A stretch of 64,000 bases of DNA, from positions 1-64,000 of the forward strand of contig JAGYXB010001357.1 of the NCBI GenBank assembly GCA_022495005.1, read 5' to 3'. The position numbers were made by a program, and so were the translations under genes. The notes beneath the pieces were generated by a model. That model was not told where the DNA came from. It was given only the letters and a program-made list of their open reading frames with translations, and ran no database searches. This document shows, in pieces, positions 1 through 11,425 of the stretch. The stretch's first letter is position 1. Every line of letters starts with the position of its first letter. The stretch comes from Rhyacophila brunnea. Taxonomy: Eukaryota; Arthropoda; Insecta; Trichoptera; Rhyacophilidae.

Positions 1-75
1 AGCAGTTCGGTCAGTCAAGTTTGGAGGTTCGCACCCTTGGTGACCCCCGCAACTCAGGACTTGACGTCTTGTAAA
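1..75. other. GC-richer edge segment, unassigned
   Basis: The first ~75 bases are clearly richer in G and C than what follows and can be read without a stop in more than one frame, so this may be the tail of a coding or repeat unit cut by the window edge. It is followed by a run of TAAT units. I do not recognise it. Confidence 0.2.
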
Positions 76-508
76 AAAACTTTTGAAACGTTGTAATTAA
101 TTAATTAATTATTGTTGTAACAAATAAATAAATGACAATGGATTGATTAAATCATTATGTAAATAATATTGAATATAGATACACTGTCCTCGCAATTTAT
201 GAATTTTGAGACAGAAAAACTAGTACGTTACACCATTATACAATTTGAATTTGGACTATAATTAATTATGCAAGTTTTATAATGCATCCAAAGTAAATAA
301 ATAACATCTTTAATAAAATAAACAATGTCAAACTATACTGTAGTTATTTCGGTTACCAGTTTAAAAAATTAAAGAATGGTGGTTTTCATTGATGTCTCTT
401 AAACATATTATTACATAATATAATAAATGTAACAAAAACAATAAATAAAATTTAATGAATATGGCACAAGTACTGGAATACACTTTTATCCTTTTCCTAT
501 CTATTAAC

Positions 509-755
509 ACCCACGGTGGCCGCGCGGCTTAAGCGTTGGATTATCACGCCGTGGGTCTCAGGTTCAAATCTTGGGTCTGGCAAGTACACATATTGTTTTT
601 CAATTTGTGCCTGTCAGGGTATGGACCTAATAGGTTGAGCAAGTGGCTGACATCCATTTCTCGTAAAAAAACAAACTCTGTTAATACAAACCTCTACTCT
701 GTGGAGGCCCATATGATCCTATTAGAATCGGACATGGTTGGAAAAAAATAATATT
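509..755 (+). repeat. SINE A copy 1 (tRNA-derived)
   Basis: A tRNA-like head starts the element: a GGTGGCCGCGCGGCTTAAGC A-box-like region and a GGTTCAAATC B-box-like region about 40 bases on, as in RNA polymerase III promoters. A conserved body follows (GGACCTAATAGGTTGAGCAA, then CATTTCTCGTAAAA) and a tail containing GATCCTATTAGAATCGGACA. The same head and body recur in the next copy and, inverted, at 7.2-7.8 kb, so this is a dispersed SINE and not a tRNA gene. The flanks show no convincing target duplication. Confidence 0.85.
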
Positions 756-817
756 ATTAAGCATCTTCACGATGTAATTGGATAAAACTACTTAATTAAG
801 ATATACCAATAAGTATG

Positions 818-1064
818 GTACCCACGATGGCCGCGTGGCTTAAGCGCCGGTCTATAGTGTCGAGGGTCCCAGGTTCGAATTCTGGGTCTGGCAAGTAGGC
901 ATATTGTTTTTAAATTTGTGTATGAGTCAGAGTATGGACCTAATAGGTTGAGCAAGTGGCTGACATCCATTTCTCGTAAAAATAAAATCTGTTAATACAA
1001 ACCTCTACTCTGTGGAGGCCCATATGATCCTATTAGGATCGGACATGGTCAAAAGAAGAAGATG
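818..1064 (+). repeat. SINE A copy 2 with 10-bp TSD
   Basis: This is a second full-length SINE A copy: tRNA-like head with the B-box GGTTCGAATTC, the same body, and the tail GATCCTATTAGGATCGGACA followed by a short AAGAAGAAG run. It is flanked by a perfect 10-bp duplication AATAAGTATG (808-817 and 1065-1074), which fixes both ends at 247 bp and shows insertion by target-primed reverse transcription. It lies only ~65 bp from copy 1 in the same orientation. Confidence 0.92.
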
Positions 1065-1074
1065 AATAAGTATG

Positions 1075-2339
1075 TATTAATTGAAATGGAGCTGAATTTA
1101 ATATTATAAATAATTTGTGATTATAATATTCCTTGTAGCTAGAGATTATGGTCACTAATACAGCAGCTTTGCAAAAGGCTGATGTAAATAAAGAATTGAT
1201 ACTTGTTCGTAGTACAACGTAGTAAGGGATATCTGACATGTTTCTACAAATAGGATATAGAGAGGGACGCAGAGGGTCTGGTAAAAGGCGAACATCATAA
1301 TATATGAGTAACATCTAAATCTGGACTAGGATAGTAATAGCTAGAGTAGGATAGACGCTTTCGCCAAAGTAATCATCAATGTCGTATATATTTGATAGGT
1401 ATGCCACACAAAGAAGAAGTATTATGCTGTGTGCAACTTAATGAATACAGTGCATAGACTATAGATACATCTAGACGCCACCCGTTGCATTGCTAAATGA
1501 AGCTGCGTGCCGTGCATTTGGTTTGTGGGCGAGCGAACGCATTCGTCTACAAATGTTTGAGACCATAAACCATTTCGCTAGTGCTCGCCCAAAGTGCTCG
1601 CACTAAACGCTCAGAATTAAAACATAATTTTCTATTTGTTTACGTTATATAGTATTTTTAAGCGGTCAAAATGCAACCATTAGGTAAAGATATCCATAAT
1701 TTAAGTTATTTTAAAGAAACACTAGGTCACTGATATTAAAATATATAATAATATACAAATAAATTATCACGAACATGTATCAACTTACCTATGAAACGTA
1801 ATACCGTCTTCTTGCTTATCAGTACGGCTACCATATTTTAATAAAACACACAAAACCATATTTCCTACTTAATTAACTAAAAATATTTACCACTGACTTT
1901 ATGTTTAACACAAAAAATAGCAATTTTAGCAACACGAGCTCGCAGGTTATCGACGCTACGTGAAGCGATTCCCCACGATTTGCCGGCGATACTTTTGGAA
2001 ACTAACTCACACATATGTTGACCTTTTATCTTACTCTAGCGCGTGTTGCAGAGATTATAAGAGTGCCGAATACTTTCTCACTCGCACTCATGCATCGTTT
2101 TTGTTCAGGCCTTGATACAGTGCCTTGCAATCAATAATTAACAGTAACAAATCGCAATTAAACTTTGATTTAAAGTATGACGTATTATCCATTTAAACTC
2201 AAAAAATCTAGGCAATTTGATAACTTAGATTATTTAAACATCATTGGATTTTAATAATTGAGTGTGGATCTTGTCCGCTTGTCAAGAAGGATTCAGGACA
2301 AATGTTGTTAGAAGATCCATACTGTAGATCCAAAAAAAC
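1075..2339. other. Gene-free AT-rich stretch
   Basis: No coding region or recognisable repeat was found. A modestly GC-richer patch at ~1510-1620 contains the word GCTCGC in both orientations, but no boundaries could be drawn. Confidence 0.5.
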
Positions 2340-2344
2340 GTTAA

Positions 2345-2500
2345 AAATAACAATTAATGAATTTAATTTCTAATAGATTTAAGTTTTGTACTATTCCTCA
2401 TTACTCCTCTCCAAATGGAATAGTACAAAACGTAAAACCATTAGAATGTAAATTAAATTCCACCAAGTACATTCGGTTGATAGTATTAATATTATAATTA
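2345..2500 (+). repeat. Penelope-like terminal hairpin remnant
   Basis: Two inverted arms containing TTTTGTACTATTCC and GGAATAGTACAAAA face each other with only ~20 bases between them, followed by CACCAAGTACATTCGGTTGA. The same arms and the downstream ACCAAGTAC/ATCAAGTAC block occur at 5.5-5.8 kb and, inverted, at 21.3 kb. At 5.6 kb the arms enclose a hammerhead-like core that is deleted here. Assignment to Penelope-like elements is an inference from the 5.6-kb copy. Confidence 0.5.
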
Positions 2501-3353
2501 ATGAATTTGTTGGCATAGAATTCGGAACCTCAACCTTAGGTTCCAGAAGCAGACATTCTACCATTCGCCGAACTAGTAAATTTCTATAATATAATATACT
2601 AAAAAATATTCAAGACAATAATTTATTACCAACATAAAAATATAGCATTTCCAATGTGATCAAATCGACTGACTCGAATATTGTGACGGTACGATTTTTT
2701 TGATTCGGGTTTGTGTCTCTGCTACTAACTTGGTGACTGGACGATGGTGGCACTGTGTCCAAACATGCGACAAAGCTATTGAATTTGCATTCGTTAACTT
2801 AGGAACAGTGCGCCGATAATACTAAAATAATTATATATTTAAAAAATATTTTTTTCTTTCCTTTAATTTAATACAAAGAGACATAAAGGGATCAAACCTG
2901 GCACAACTTTGGTAAATTCTCTTATTATAGGACACGGCTACTATAAAATAAGATAATAGTTTGTTTATGAGAGCATGGATTTACTGGCGGCAGTACGTAC
3001 TGTAAACAATTATTATTGTGCATGTTGCAAAAGTGCATGCATAGATCAACGAAGTTTAGCGACTTCTTAATTTAATCGAAGGATATTGATGAACCTGCCA
3101 GAAAAAATACGAATTATACCGCACAGTGCATTTTGACGTTTAGTAATATTCACAACCTATCAAATAGCACCATACAATGACAACAATGCGTCTCGCTTAC
3201 GCTTGAAGAATGAGATTGGCGAGACAGATAGTACTTTTGTATGTGTACCAATGACATTATTAATGCACAATGCACTCAATACAGTAGCTAGCCAGTAAAT
3301 TTGCACATGTATTTATAGGTAGACGTCACGCAATTTCCATTATGCGATATCAC

Positions 3354-3522
3354 GCATCGGGAATTAATGGCGTTAGAACAGTGTTTCTAGTGTCAATGTT
3401 CATTTGAGCGAACCCGTTCGAGCCGAACCATTCGGCAGACCCGACAAAAAGCATCGGGAATTTATAACAATATCACCTTTATTGTAATGGCGTTAGAACA
3501 GATTTTGCCATTCGGCAGACCA
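3354..3522. repeat. Degenerate tandem duplication
   Basis: Two adjacent units (3354-3442 and 3451-3522) share in order GCATCGGGAATT, AATGGCGTTAGAACAG and CCATTCGGCAGACC, with unrelated filler between the blocks. This looks like an old local tandem duplication with later indels. No known element was recognised in it. Confidence 0.7.
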
Positions 3523-4532
3523 GTTTTTGCTAGTTTTCCTTTACATTTTTCCGTCCGAGATGGTTTATCCTCCAAAAATAGATCGGTGCACTCTAAAATT
3601 TAGAGACATTTTACGTCCCGATTTCAGTTCAACCGGGATCCGAGACGAAATTTATTCTTTTACGTATCATAGGGTTGACACCGCTAGATGTACTTCATTT
3701 TTAACATAAAAAATGCTGTTGACTTTAAAGATCTCAATTTGATTTAATGTATGTAAACTGTTCAAATCAATAATCTTAGAAGATGGCCATCCTCTGATAT
3801 TACCTTGAAATTAAGATTTTTTTTTATAATACAATACCATGACAATATAAAGCACTAGTATATTAAGTCTCTTTAGACATCCATTTAAAAATAATGTCCT
3901 GAATATTCAAAAAATACTAAAACAGAAAACTCATCTTACGTTATGGATATTATTATGTCCGTTACTTTATTATTTGATTTATTTAAACGTACTTTAAATT
4001 CAGATACTGACATAAACAAAATATCAACGCATAGTCCCACATAAATTACCATAAAACACACCCAATACAGACATTGCCACACACGAGGCGCGAGCAATCT
4101 GCACCCAACACGTTCAATGGACCTATCCGCGGTACGAACTATGCAAATGAGTGTGCGCCGGTGATTAAAAATAAAAAAAAATATGTAGGAAAAAAACTAA
4201 GTAAGATATGGATTTGATAAGATGTATATTATAAGTTCATTAACATTTTCCGTTTCTCTAGATTTTGTGTGGGCTCGTATGACTAAAGCCACCCGAACCT
4301 GAGCAATTAAAAATTTATTTTCTCTACTGTCACGCATGGGTGTAAATAAAAATAAACAATTCAGTAGAAAATTTGGTTACGGCTTATAATCTTTATTCGA
4401 GTTCGTAAACAGCGTAAATAAACATGTCATTTGCAAATAATGATATACCAAAAAATGCACCGTGTAGTTTCAGTAGTGGATTATGCTACAATAATAGTAA
4501 TAATTACAAGATAAAAAAAAATTATATATCTA

Positions 4533-4969
4533 CAACGTTTTTAAATTTTCTGTTGAATCATATAAACTTGACTTGACTAGCTTAAACCTATACGAATCAT
4601 ATAAATTTGTACTTGATAGAAATAATACTGAAACGTGGTCATATTGATTTCCATAGTAACGCACGTATATATTAATATTAATAATTTAGTTGCTAGGACC
4701 CACTTAGCAACCAATAATAGTTTTACTTTATACGGATTTCTTCCGAAATAACTTTTCATACAAAACAGAATTAACTGAAAATGAAATCAATTCTACTTAA
4801 AGATGGCTAAAACTAGAAGTATTTAAAAAATGCATTGGCATCGTGTTCTGACATATTCTAAAAGTTTCAAATGTCTAGCTAGTCGGGAAGTTAGTTAAAA
4901 TAGATTGCAAGATTTGTACTGGACAAACAACCACCGGACAAATAATAATACGAGCTAAGAAAAACGTTA
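4533..4969 (+). mobile_element. TA-flanked MITE family T, copy 1
   Basis: This is one of three copies of a non-autonomous DNA element (others at 55759-56203 and, inverted and shortened, at 33754-33998). The ends match CAACGTTTTTA and its reverse complement, with TA on both sides, as in Tc1/mariner-type insertions. Blocks shared between copies include CATAGTAACGCACGTATATA, CAGAATTAACTGAAAATGAA and GCATTGGCATCGTGTTCTGA. It encodes no transposase. The last TIR base has diverged in this copy. Confidence 0.8.
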
Positions 4970-5509
4970 TAAAAAGAGGCCTTGAGGCCCATATAAAATA
5001 TCAAGTGTTGTTTTCATTTAAAAATTCATCCTTTCAAAAGTCTTTGCCACCCGGAAATATTTATAACTGGCAAATCCACGAAATGACAAAAATCTAATGA
5101 AAATGGCATAAACACATAGATAAGAAAATATAACAATTTGGTAAAATACATATAAACAATATACCAATTATCATTTGAAAATAATAAATTAAACATTTAA
5201 CATTACAAAAGACTCATTCATTCATTTCTCAAAGAGATAGAAGAAAGTTAAGTGGGTTTTTAACAACAAGTTCATTTAGTGATGTGCGTGAGCGCCTGAA
5301 CAGAGGTATTAAACATGTCAATAGCCGAACTGTTTGAAATGCATTGGAAATTTTGATGAATTAAAATGTGTCATTATTTGTTGTAAGCTAGTGGGGACAC
5401 AAAACTCAATCCTTGCCTCCTCATCCAAATAAAAAAAACAAAAATATTGGAAATATGACAAAAGTCAATAAAAAACTAAAACGATATTTTATTTTCATTT
5501 CAACAACCA

Positions 5510-5765
5510 TTTTTATAGATATATTTTACATTCGAATAGCTTTAAGTTATGTAGGTACTATTCCATTTGAGTCGTTTTATTAATGATTTTGTGTATTTAC
5601 TTTTGGTGAGTGTACATAGTGCCTGAAGATGCCGAAAGGCGAAACCCGGATCGCAAAAAAACTACTCAAATAGAATTATATAAAACTTAAATACATTCGA
5701 CTTTAAATTCAAAGTCCATCAAGTACCTAACTTCGGTCGAGAGTATTCAAATTAATAATATATAA
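5510..5765 (+). repeat. Penelope-like terminal repeat fragment with long hairpin
   Basis: An arm at 5558-5580 (ACTATTCCATTTGAGTCGTT) is complementary, with mismatches, to a second arm at ~5655-5680 (AAACTACTCAAATAGAATTA). Between the arms lies a motif with the order of a hammerhead ribozyme core. Downstream comes CATCAAGTACCTAACTTCGG, which is shared with the copies at 2.4 kb and 21.3 kb. Penelope-like elements are known to carry hammerhead ribozymes in their terminal repeats, which is why I assign the family. No Penelope reverse transcriptase is present here. Confidence 0.5.
5623..5654 (+). ncRNA. Hammerhead-ribozyme-like core
   Basis: The bases CTGAAGA (fits the CUGANGA box) are followed by T, a GCC-GAAA-GGC hairpin (stem II with tetraloop), then GAAA (the second conserved box), then CCCGGATC, which could form a very short stem III. 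The flanking arms would make stem I. Against it: one unpaired T sits between the first box and stem II, and stem III is minimal. A related core is present in the opposite strand at 37354-37375. Self-cleavage is not demonstrated. Confidence 0.4.
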
Positions 5766-7180
5766 TGGAAAGGTGAAGCGTCTTAACTCGATAGGCATTT
5801 ATCTATGTATCACGGTAGCAGATTTATAAATTAAATATTTAATTACATATTTTTTTATCATAAAGTTTAATTTATTTAATTGAATAACATATTATATTTT
5901 TAATAATATTTTTCCGCCCTCTTAATCCTGCCGAATGGGTGTTTCACACCCATAACACCCCCGCTTCGCGATAATACAAAAATAAAAAATAAACTATCAA
6001 ATTATTATTAAATGTGTAACTCGATTAGTCGATTCCTGAATCAAAGAGTTCATCTTTATTGCATACGTCAGTTTACTAACAGGTCCTTGTTTGAAACACG
6101 CCCGGGGTAAAACGAATTCCTGTTCACTGAATAATTCAAGATATCAAATTAATGATTTTCTCGTCATTTTACCTCGTGCTCTGTACACTTAGATACTTCA
6201 AAGAATGAATTAGTAAGTAATTGAGCGCTCTGGAGTATCAATTCGAAGCTAATACGGATAAATCAGAATGCAAATTCGGGAGCCGCGAAGAATGAAACAT
6301 GCCATGCGGTTATTATCTTGTACACTTGTCTTACAGTCTTGTTTTTTGATTCAAACCAATGGTAATTTTCTTTGATGCAGATGACGCCATTAATTTGTCA
6401 TGATATTTTGAAAGGGGTCTCAAAACAGTCGTAAAATTATTCTAAAATATGCGTAAGTGTCTAAAAATAGGTATTACCCAAAGCTTAGCAAAATTTCTAC
6501 CGCTAAAGTTCTCACAATCTAGCTAGTCACTTCGTTAACACGCATATAATTATTGCTTTCCATACACAGATTGTTTATTATAATATTTTACGCAGAAAAA
6601 AATAGCTTCTACATTATTTAAAAGAATTTATAGTATTTCAATATTTATAGATGCTCTGAACATGAACCAAAGATATAACATTTATTTCGGAAAATTACAT
6701 TTTATAAAAAATTTACTATAACGTCGTCAATGGGGGAAGGCAATATAATACCACCGAAAACGGATAGTTACCTACTTGTACATAAAAAATAAACCACTAA
6801 TATTATTATATGTGTCAATACACAAGGGATGTGATTCTATCAAAGGGATGCCTAGATTGATGATTTGTACCACAAAATGATAACATAAATTATATTAAAT
6901 TCTACGTGTTATTTTTAAGTTGATAGCTATTTCTATCGGGACACTATTATCAAGATTTCAAAAATAACGACATGTTTATGCTTAAGTATAAAACTCAGAG
7001 TGAGAAGAAGACTAAAAACGAGACTACTGAGGCGAATGATTATATTACTAGGTGCTTTACTAGTAGGTGCAAGTTATTTCATTTCATGACGTATTAATAA
7101 ATATACACACGACATAAACCCGAAATCAATCGCTTGGAAAAAAACAATACAAATAAGCTCACATATGTATACCAATTATC
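5766..7180. other. Gene-free AT-rich stretch
   Basis: I see no supported coding region, RNA gene or bounded repeat here. Confidence 0.5.
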
Positions 7181-7186
7181 TAATAT

Positions 7187-7812
7187 TTTCCGACCATGTC
7201 CGATCCTAATAGGATCATAATACGGGCCTCCACAGAGTGGAGGTTTGTATTAACAGATTTTGTTTTTACGATAAATGGATGTCAGCCACTTGCTCAACCT
7301 ATTAGGTCCATACTCTGACTCATACGCAAATTGAAAAACAATATGTGAAGGGCCTAGTTTCAAAATCTCCTAAAACAGTTTTTGAAAAATTTTGAGTTAG
7401 ATATGGATATTTTTGTTACCTACCTAGGTTTCCACCACCAACCGTCATGTGAGAACATATATGATGGCCAAAGATTGAACGTTAAAAAATGCCAAAACCC
7501 GTCTATACGTATGATCAAAAATTAGGATAAACTTCAAAACCCGCTAAAATGGTTGGGTGTGCTTTTCAAATACCCCTAAAATGGAAAGCCAAAATACTCT
7601 TTAGAATGTAACAAATTAAAAAATAAATACATAAGGTTCACAGATTTAATAGATATTATTTTTTCTATTTTTTTTCAGAACTACCTAAAATCGTTTTAAA
7701 AGCTTTTGAAACTAGGCGCTCCATGTGTACTTGCTAGACCCAAGATTTGAGCCTGGAACCCACGACGCTATAGACCAACATTATTTAAGCCCCGCAGCCA
7801 TTGTGGGTATAC
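7187..7812 (-). repeat. SINE A copy 3, interrupted
   Basis: Read on the minus strand, the tRNA-like head is at ~7812-7728 and the body and tail at 7347-7187 (CCGATCCTAATAGGATCATA at the low end is the reversed tail). The copy is split exactly inside the ATATTGTTTTT block by a 375-bp inverted-repeat element. Removing that insert and one ATGTG restores the layout of the copies at 509 and 818. Confidence 0.88.
7348..7722. mobile_element. 375-bp MITE inserted in SINE A
   Basis: The ends are imperfect inverted repeats: GCCTAGTTTCAAAATCTCCT at the left and, reversed, GCCTAGTTTCAAAAGCTTTT at the right. ATGTG is duplicated on both sides (7343-7347 and 7723-7727). The uninterrupted SINE A copies show that only one ATGTG existed before insertion, so the duplication is real. 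There is no open frame of note. The superfamily is uncertain. Confidence 0.8.
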
Positions 7813-7920
7813 TTAACCAAAAAATTGCATAACTTTTTAAACACGTAAACGACGATACAATCAAACAATAAATTCCATTGAATTTGTACTGATGTCTTCT
7901 TCTTTGCCCATATCCGCCCC

Positions 7921-9250
7921 TTAACTGGAGCATATGGACACCACGCGGCGCCTCCAAGAATCCCTGTCGCTCGCCAGTCTTCTTGCTTCGTTCCAGGTCA
8001 AACCAGCATCCCGTAGCTCCGCCGTATACACTCTGTAGATTGTATTTAGCGGCCTTTCAGGACGCCGGAATCCAGTCGGCTTGAAGAACAGGCAAGCCAG
8101 GTTAAAGTTCTCTTCTGGCATCCGCAGCACGTGGCCGAGCCAGGTCCAACGTCGCCTCTTCACTTTCAGCGTGATGAGAGGCTGCTTGGTACGTTCTCTT
8201 ATCTCCTCGTTGCTCCTAAAGTCATACCACCGCACACCCAGTATTCGTCGCAAACATCTGTTTTCGAAGCTCAGTATACAGTTGCTCTGAGCCTTCGTAA
8301 GGTGCCATGATTCGCTACCGTAAAGCAGCACCGTCAGAATGCAAGCGTCGAATAGGCGGCATTTGGTTTTGACCGAGTACAATCGTGAGTCCCAGACATT
8401 CCGCATCGAGTTGAATGATGCTCCAGCCATTCCCATTCGGATAGCGAGCTCTTTCTGCAAAATGCCATCTCCCGTGATGTGTACCCCAGGTACTTGAAGC
8501 TGTCGACGCTCTCGATGCTTGTCCATCGCTAATCAGAGGGAAATCTGGATCAGGACAGGTGCTATTGCACAAGACGTTGGTTTTCTTCGCGTTGATTTTC
8601 AAACCAACGCGAGAGGAGTTGTTATGCAACCTGTCAATTGTCTCTTGAATGCCCTCGATTGAGTTGTCGAATAGGACAGCATCATCGGCGTATTCCAGGT
8701 CGCATAGCTTCACCGTGGGGGTAACAGGTATGCCTCGGTCGGGTGGTATTGACTTCCGTAGTATGAAGTCAAAGAGAATGATAAAGAGAAACGGTGCAAG
8801 GACACAACCCTGTCTGACTCCGGTCGTGACCCCGAACCATTCCGTGACAGTGTCTCCAATTCTGACACAGCATTCGCTATTCTCGTGCAGGCTTTTGATT
8901 ATGGCAATGATCTTGGGAGGGATCCCGTATGCTCCCAGTATCATCCAGAGGGAGGGGCGGTGCGGACTGTCGAAAGCCTTCTCATAATCCACAAAACAGC
9001 AGGCCATCGGACTGTTCAACTCATGGCTCTGCTGGAGAAGACATCGAAGGTTGTGGATTTGGTCTGCACACGCTCGACCAGGTAGAAACCCGGCTTGGTT
9101 TTTCCTGAGGACGTGCATTATTGGGTCCCTTATTCTCATCAAAATGATGTTTGCCAAAATCTTTCCCGGAACACTGAGTAGCGTAATGCCTCGGTAATTG
9201 TCGCAGCTTAGAGGGTCACCTTTTTTAAGAAGTGTGATGATGTCACTCGA
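7921..9250 (-). pseudogene. 5'-truncated LINE reverse transcriptase
   Basis: This is a decayed non-LTR retrotransposon on the minus strand. From the high end the frame enters at IITLLKKGD and DNYRGITLLSVPGKIL (early RT motifs), then FVDYEKAFDS (motif A with its Asp), GVRQGCVLAPFLF (motif B) and YADDAVLF (motif C, YADD box). A frameshift near 8525 moves reading to the next frame, which runs to a stop at 7921 and carries the C-terminal region (LLYGSESWHLTK, then the WTWLGHVLRM block). No endonuclease domain is present, so the copy is 5'-truncated like most LINEs. The strong YRGITLLSVPGKIL signature suggests an RTE- or CR1-type clade, but I cannot decide which. The copy is GC-richer than its surroundings, consistent with a recent insertion. 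Confidence 0.9.
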
Positions 9251-10511
9251 CTTAAATAATATGCACACATATAATATCGATTTGCATTGTTTGTGACAGT
9301 ATATAGTTACTCGTAATTTAATATTTTAACTTTTTAGTTAACTTTATTTAACTCTTTGAGTTAAGTAGATACATCGAGTCTTCGTTACTGTTACGTAGTC
9401 AAATGGCGAGTCACACCCCAGGAAAATTGGTTCTGGTCGACTCTGTAGCCCGGAATTATGAGCGATTACTCTGGCGAGCGCCGACGTTTGATGCCAGGGC
9501 ACATTTGAAATGGCAATCATTCTTAGTGATACCTTCTTGCTTATTTGCACTGATGCTTGAGGGTGAAATATTTACCCATCTGTGTAAGTAAGTAGTGTGA
9601 TCCGAGGATACATTTTTGCTCGGAGATAAATGAAATGATTCAGTTTTTAAATTGGATAGCTTCTTTTGTTACACAGTAGCTATTTGTCTTCTTCTTTTGG
9701 TGCCGTCTTCTATCTAAGGTTGGTTACCAACTAGCAGTACATCTCTTTATCTTGGGCCAGTTGTATTAGATCCTCAAATTCGTTGGACATTAAACCACTT
9801 ATGGAGGTTGTACAACAAAGGAAATTTCTTTCTATATACACTTCTACTACATTCTACTGTCCCCTGCATTATGAGTTGATAATACTTCTCGTCAGTGGCG
9901 AAGACTCTATACTAGGCGATTACTTGATTATTTTATAAAAATAATTTAATTTTCCAACGAAATCACTGTCGTATATATAATAAATATACACAGATTACAG
10001 AACAGTATGTCAAAGGTTTAAAAAAAATATGCCGCAGCGCGCCATCTGTCTCAAACGTATTTATCAGTTTATTCTTCGAGAAATGCTGATGTTTTTTGTA
10101 ATGACTTTACGTCACATGACCTCAGTCTGTCTATCACATTTTATGCAATATGGTAGCCTCCGATCGCCAAGTCATTGCGCATAATATTGTCTATGACTGC
10201 AGCTTTGTCCAAAATAATTAATAATTAAGTAGATAATTTATAAAAACAATTGATATAGCATTATTTAATCACATACACATAAATATAGATTGTTTTTGAA
10301 AATAAAAATGAATTTTATCTAATGATTTTTGATGTATGAGTATATAAATGTTTATAACAATACGTAATTTAAACTCATCGCATAATTTTATGTCGTGTCG
10401 TTAGGGAGCTATTGAAATTTCATCGAATTATTGCGTCATTGTTATCAGCGTGTATCTATTCATTAGTAGTAATATTATCGTATTATCTTATTATTTCTCG
10501 TAAGTACCTAT

Positions 10512-11425
10512 CAGTGGCGAAGACTCCATACTAGACGATTATTTAAAGCCTACCTTCTTAAGAAAAATAATTTTTATTTTCATGTTGTCGTATTTATATA
10601 ATCACAAATAATAATATATTCAATATGCCAAAAGACATCTATCGTATAATTGTCATAATTTTACGGTCTTTTCCCATATTTCAATAAGCACCATCTATGG
10701 CATCTCTCGAAAGTTTAAAAAAAATAGAACACACCGCGTTTCGCTTCACATATTGTATAGGATTATTTTCGCGTGAATCGATGGGTTTTTTAATATGATG
10801 TTTTTTTCTCATTATTTCAAAATTTCTGGCGTCCCGCATACAAATGTACAAGCTGTTTCGTTAGCGCTTACGTCGCGAGAGCACATTTATTCAAAATAAT
10901 TAATAAGAAGATAATTTAAAAAATAATTTCTATGGGATTCAATCACATAAATATGTATTGATTGTTGTTAAAATATAAAATAATTTATCTCGTGATTTTT
11001 ATTTATTTATTAGTTCACTCATTAGACAATTTAGATATCTGATATTGTACTACCTAAGTCTGTGTTTTAAATATAGAAGTATTTTAAAATCTCTAGTTTT
11101 ACGGGTTAAATTATAAATTGTTATGGAACATAATATAATATAATATAATATACAACAACGAACATTTTCATAGATGATAGGTAATATATTTTGAGCGTAT
11201 GTTACGTTTAGAAATGTTTAGGAAAATACATAAGTAATTCAAACCAATTGCTTATTTTTATGTACTAATTATAACAAACCAATTAAGCTTTTGAAATTTT
11301 TTCGTTTTAGCGTACCTATTCATCAGTAGTAATATTGGGTTATCTTCTTATTCCCCGCAAATATATCTGACGAGCATGGTTACTCCCACAGCCTACCTCT
11401 TTCAAAATGTCACCCTTCGCCACTG
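10512..11425 (+). mobile_element. hAT-type MITE family H, inner copy
   Basis: It begins CAGTGGCGAAGACTCC and ends GTCACCCTTCGCCACTG, flanked by a perfect 8-bp duplication GTACCTAT (10504-10511 and 11426-11433). The sequence on either side of the insert joins in the order seen in the uninterrupted copy at 12657-13391. The two family ends are identical for only ~9 bases, then diverge into left-specific (AGACTCCATACTAG) and right-specific (AGGCTGTGGAG, reversed) subterminal sequence. Confidence 0.93.
11129..11152. repeat. ATAAT microsatellite
   Basis: About five units of the pentamer ATAAT lie within the inner MITE copy. Confidence 0.7.

Noticed and set aside
7921..9268. TSD for the LINE (TGATGTC at both sides)
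   Set aside because: The high-side match lies within recognisable reverse-transcriptase coding sequence, so it is not flanking DNA.
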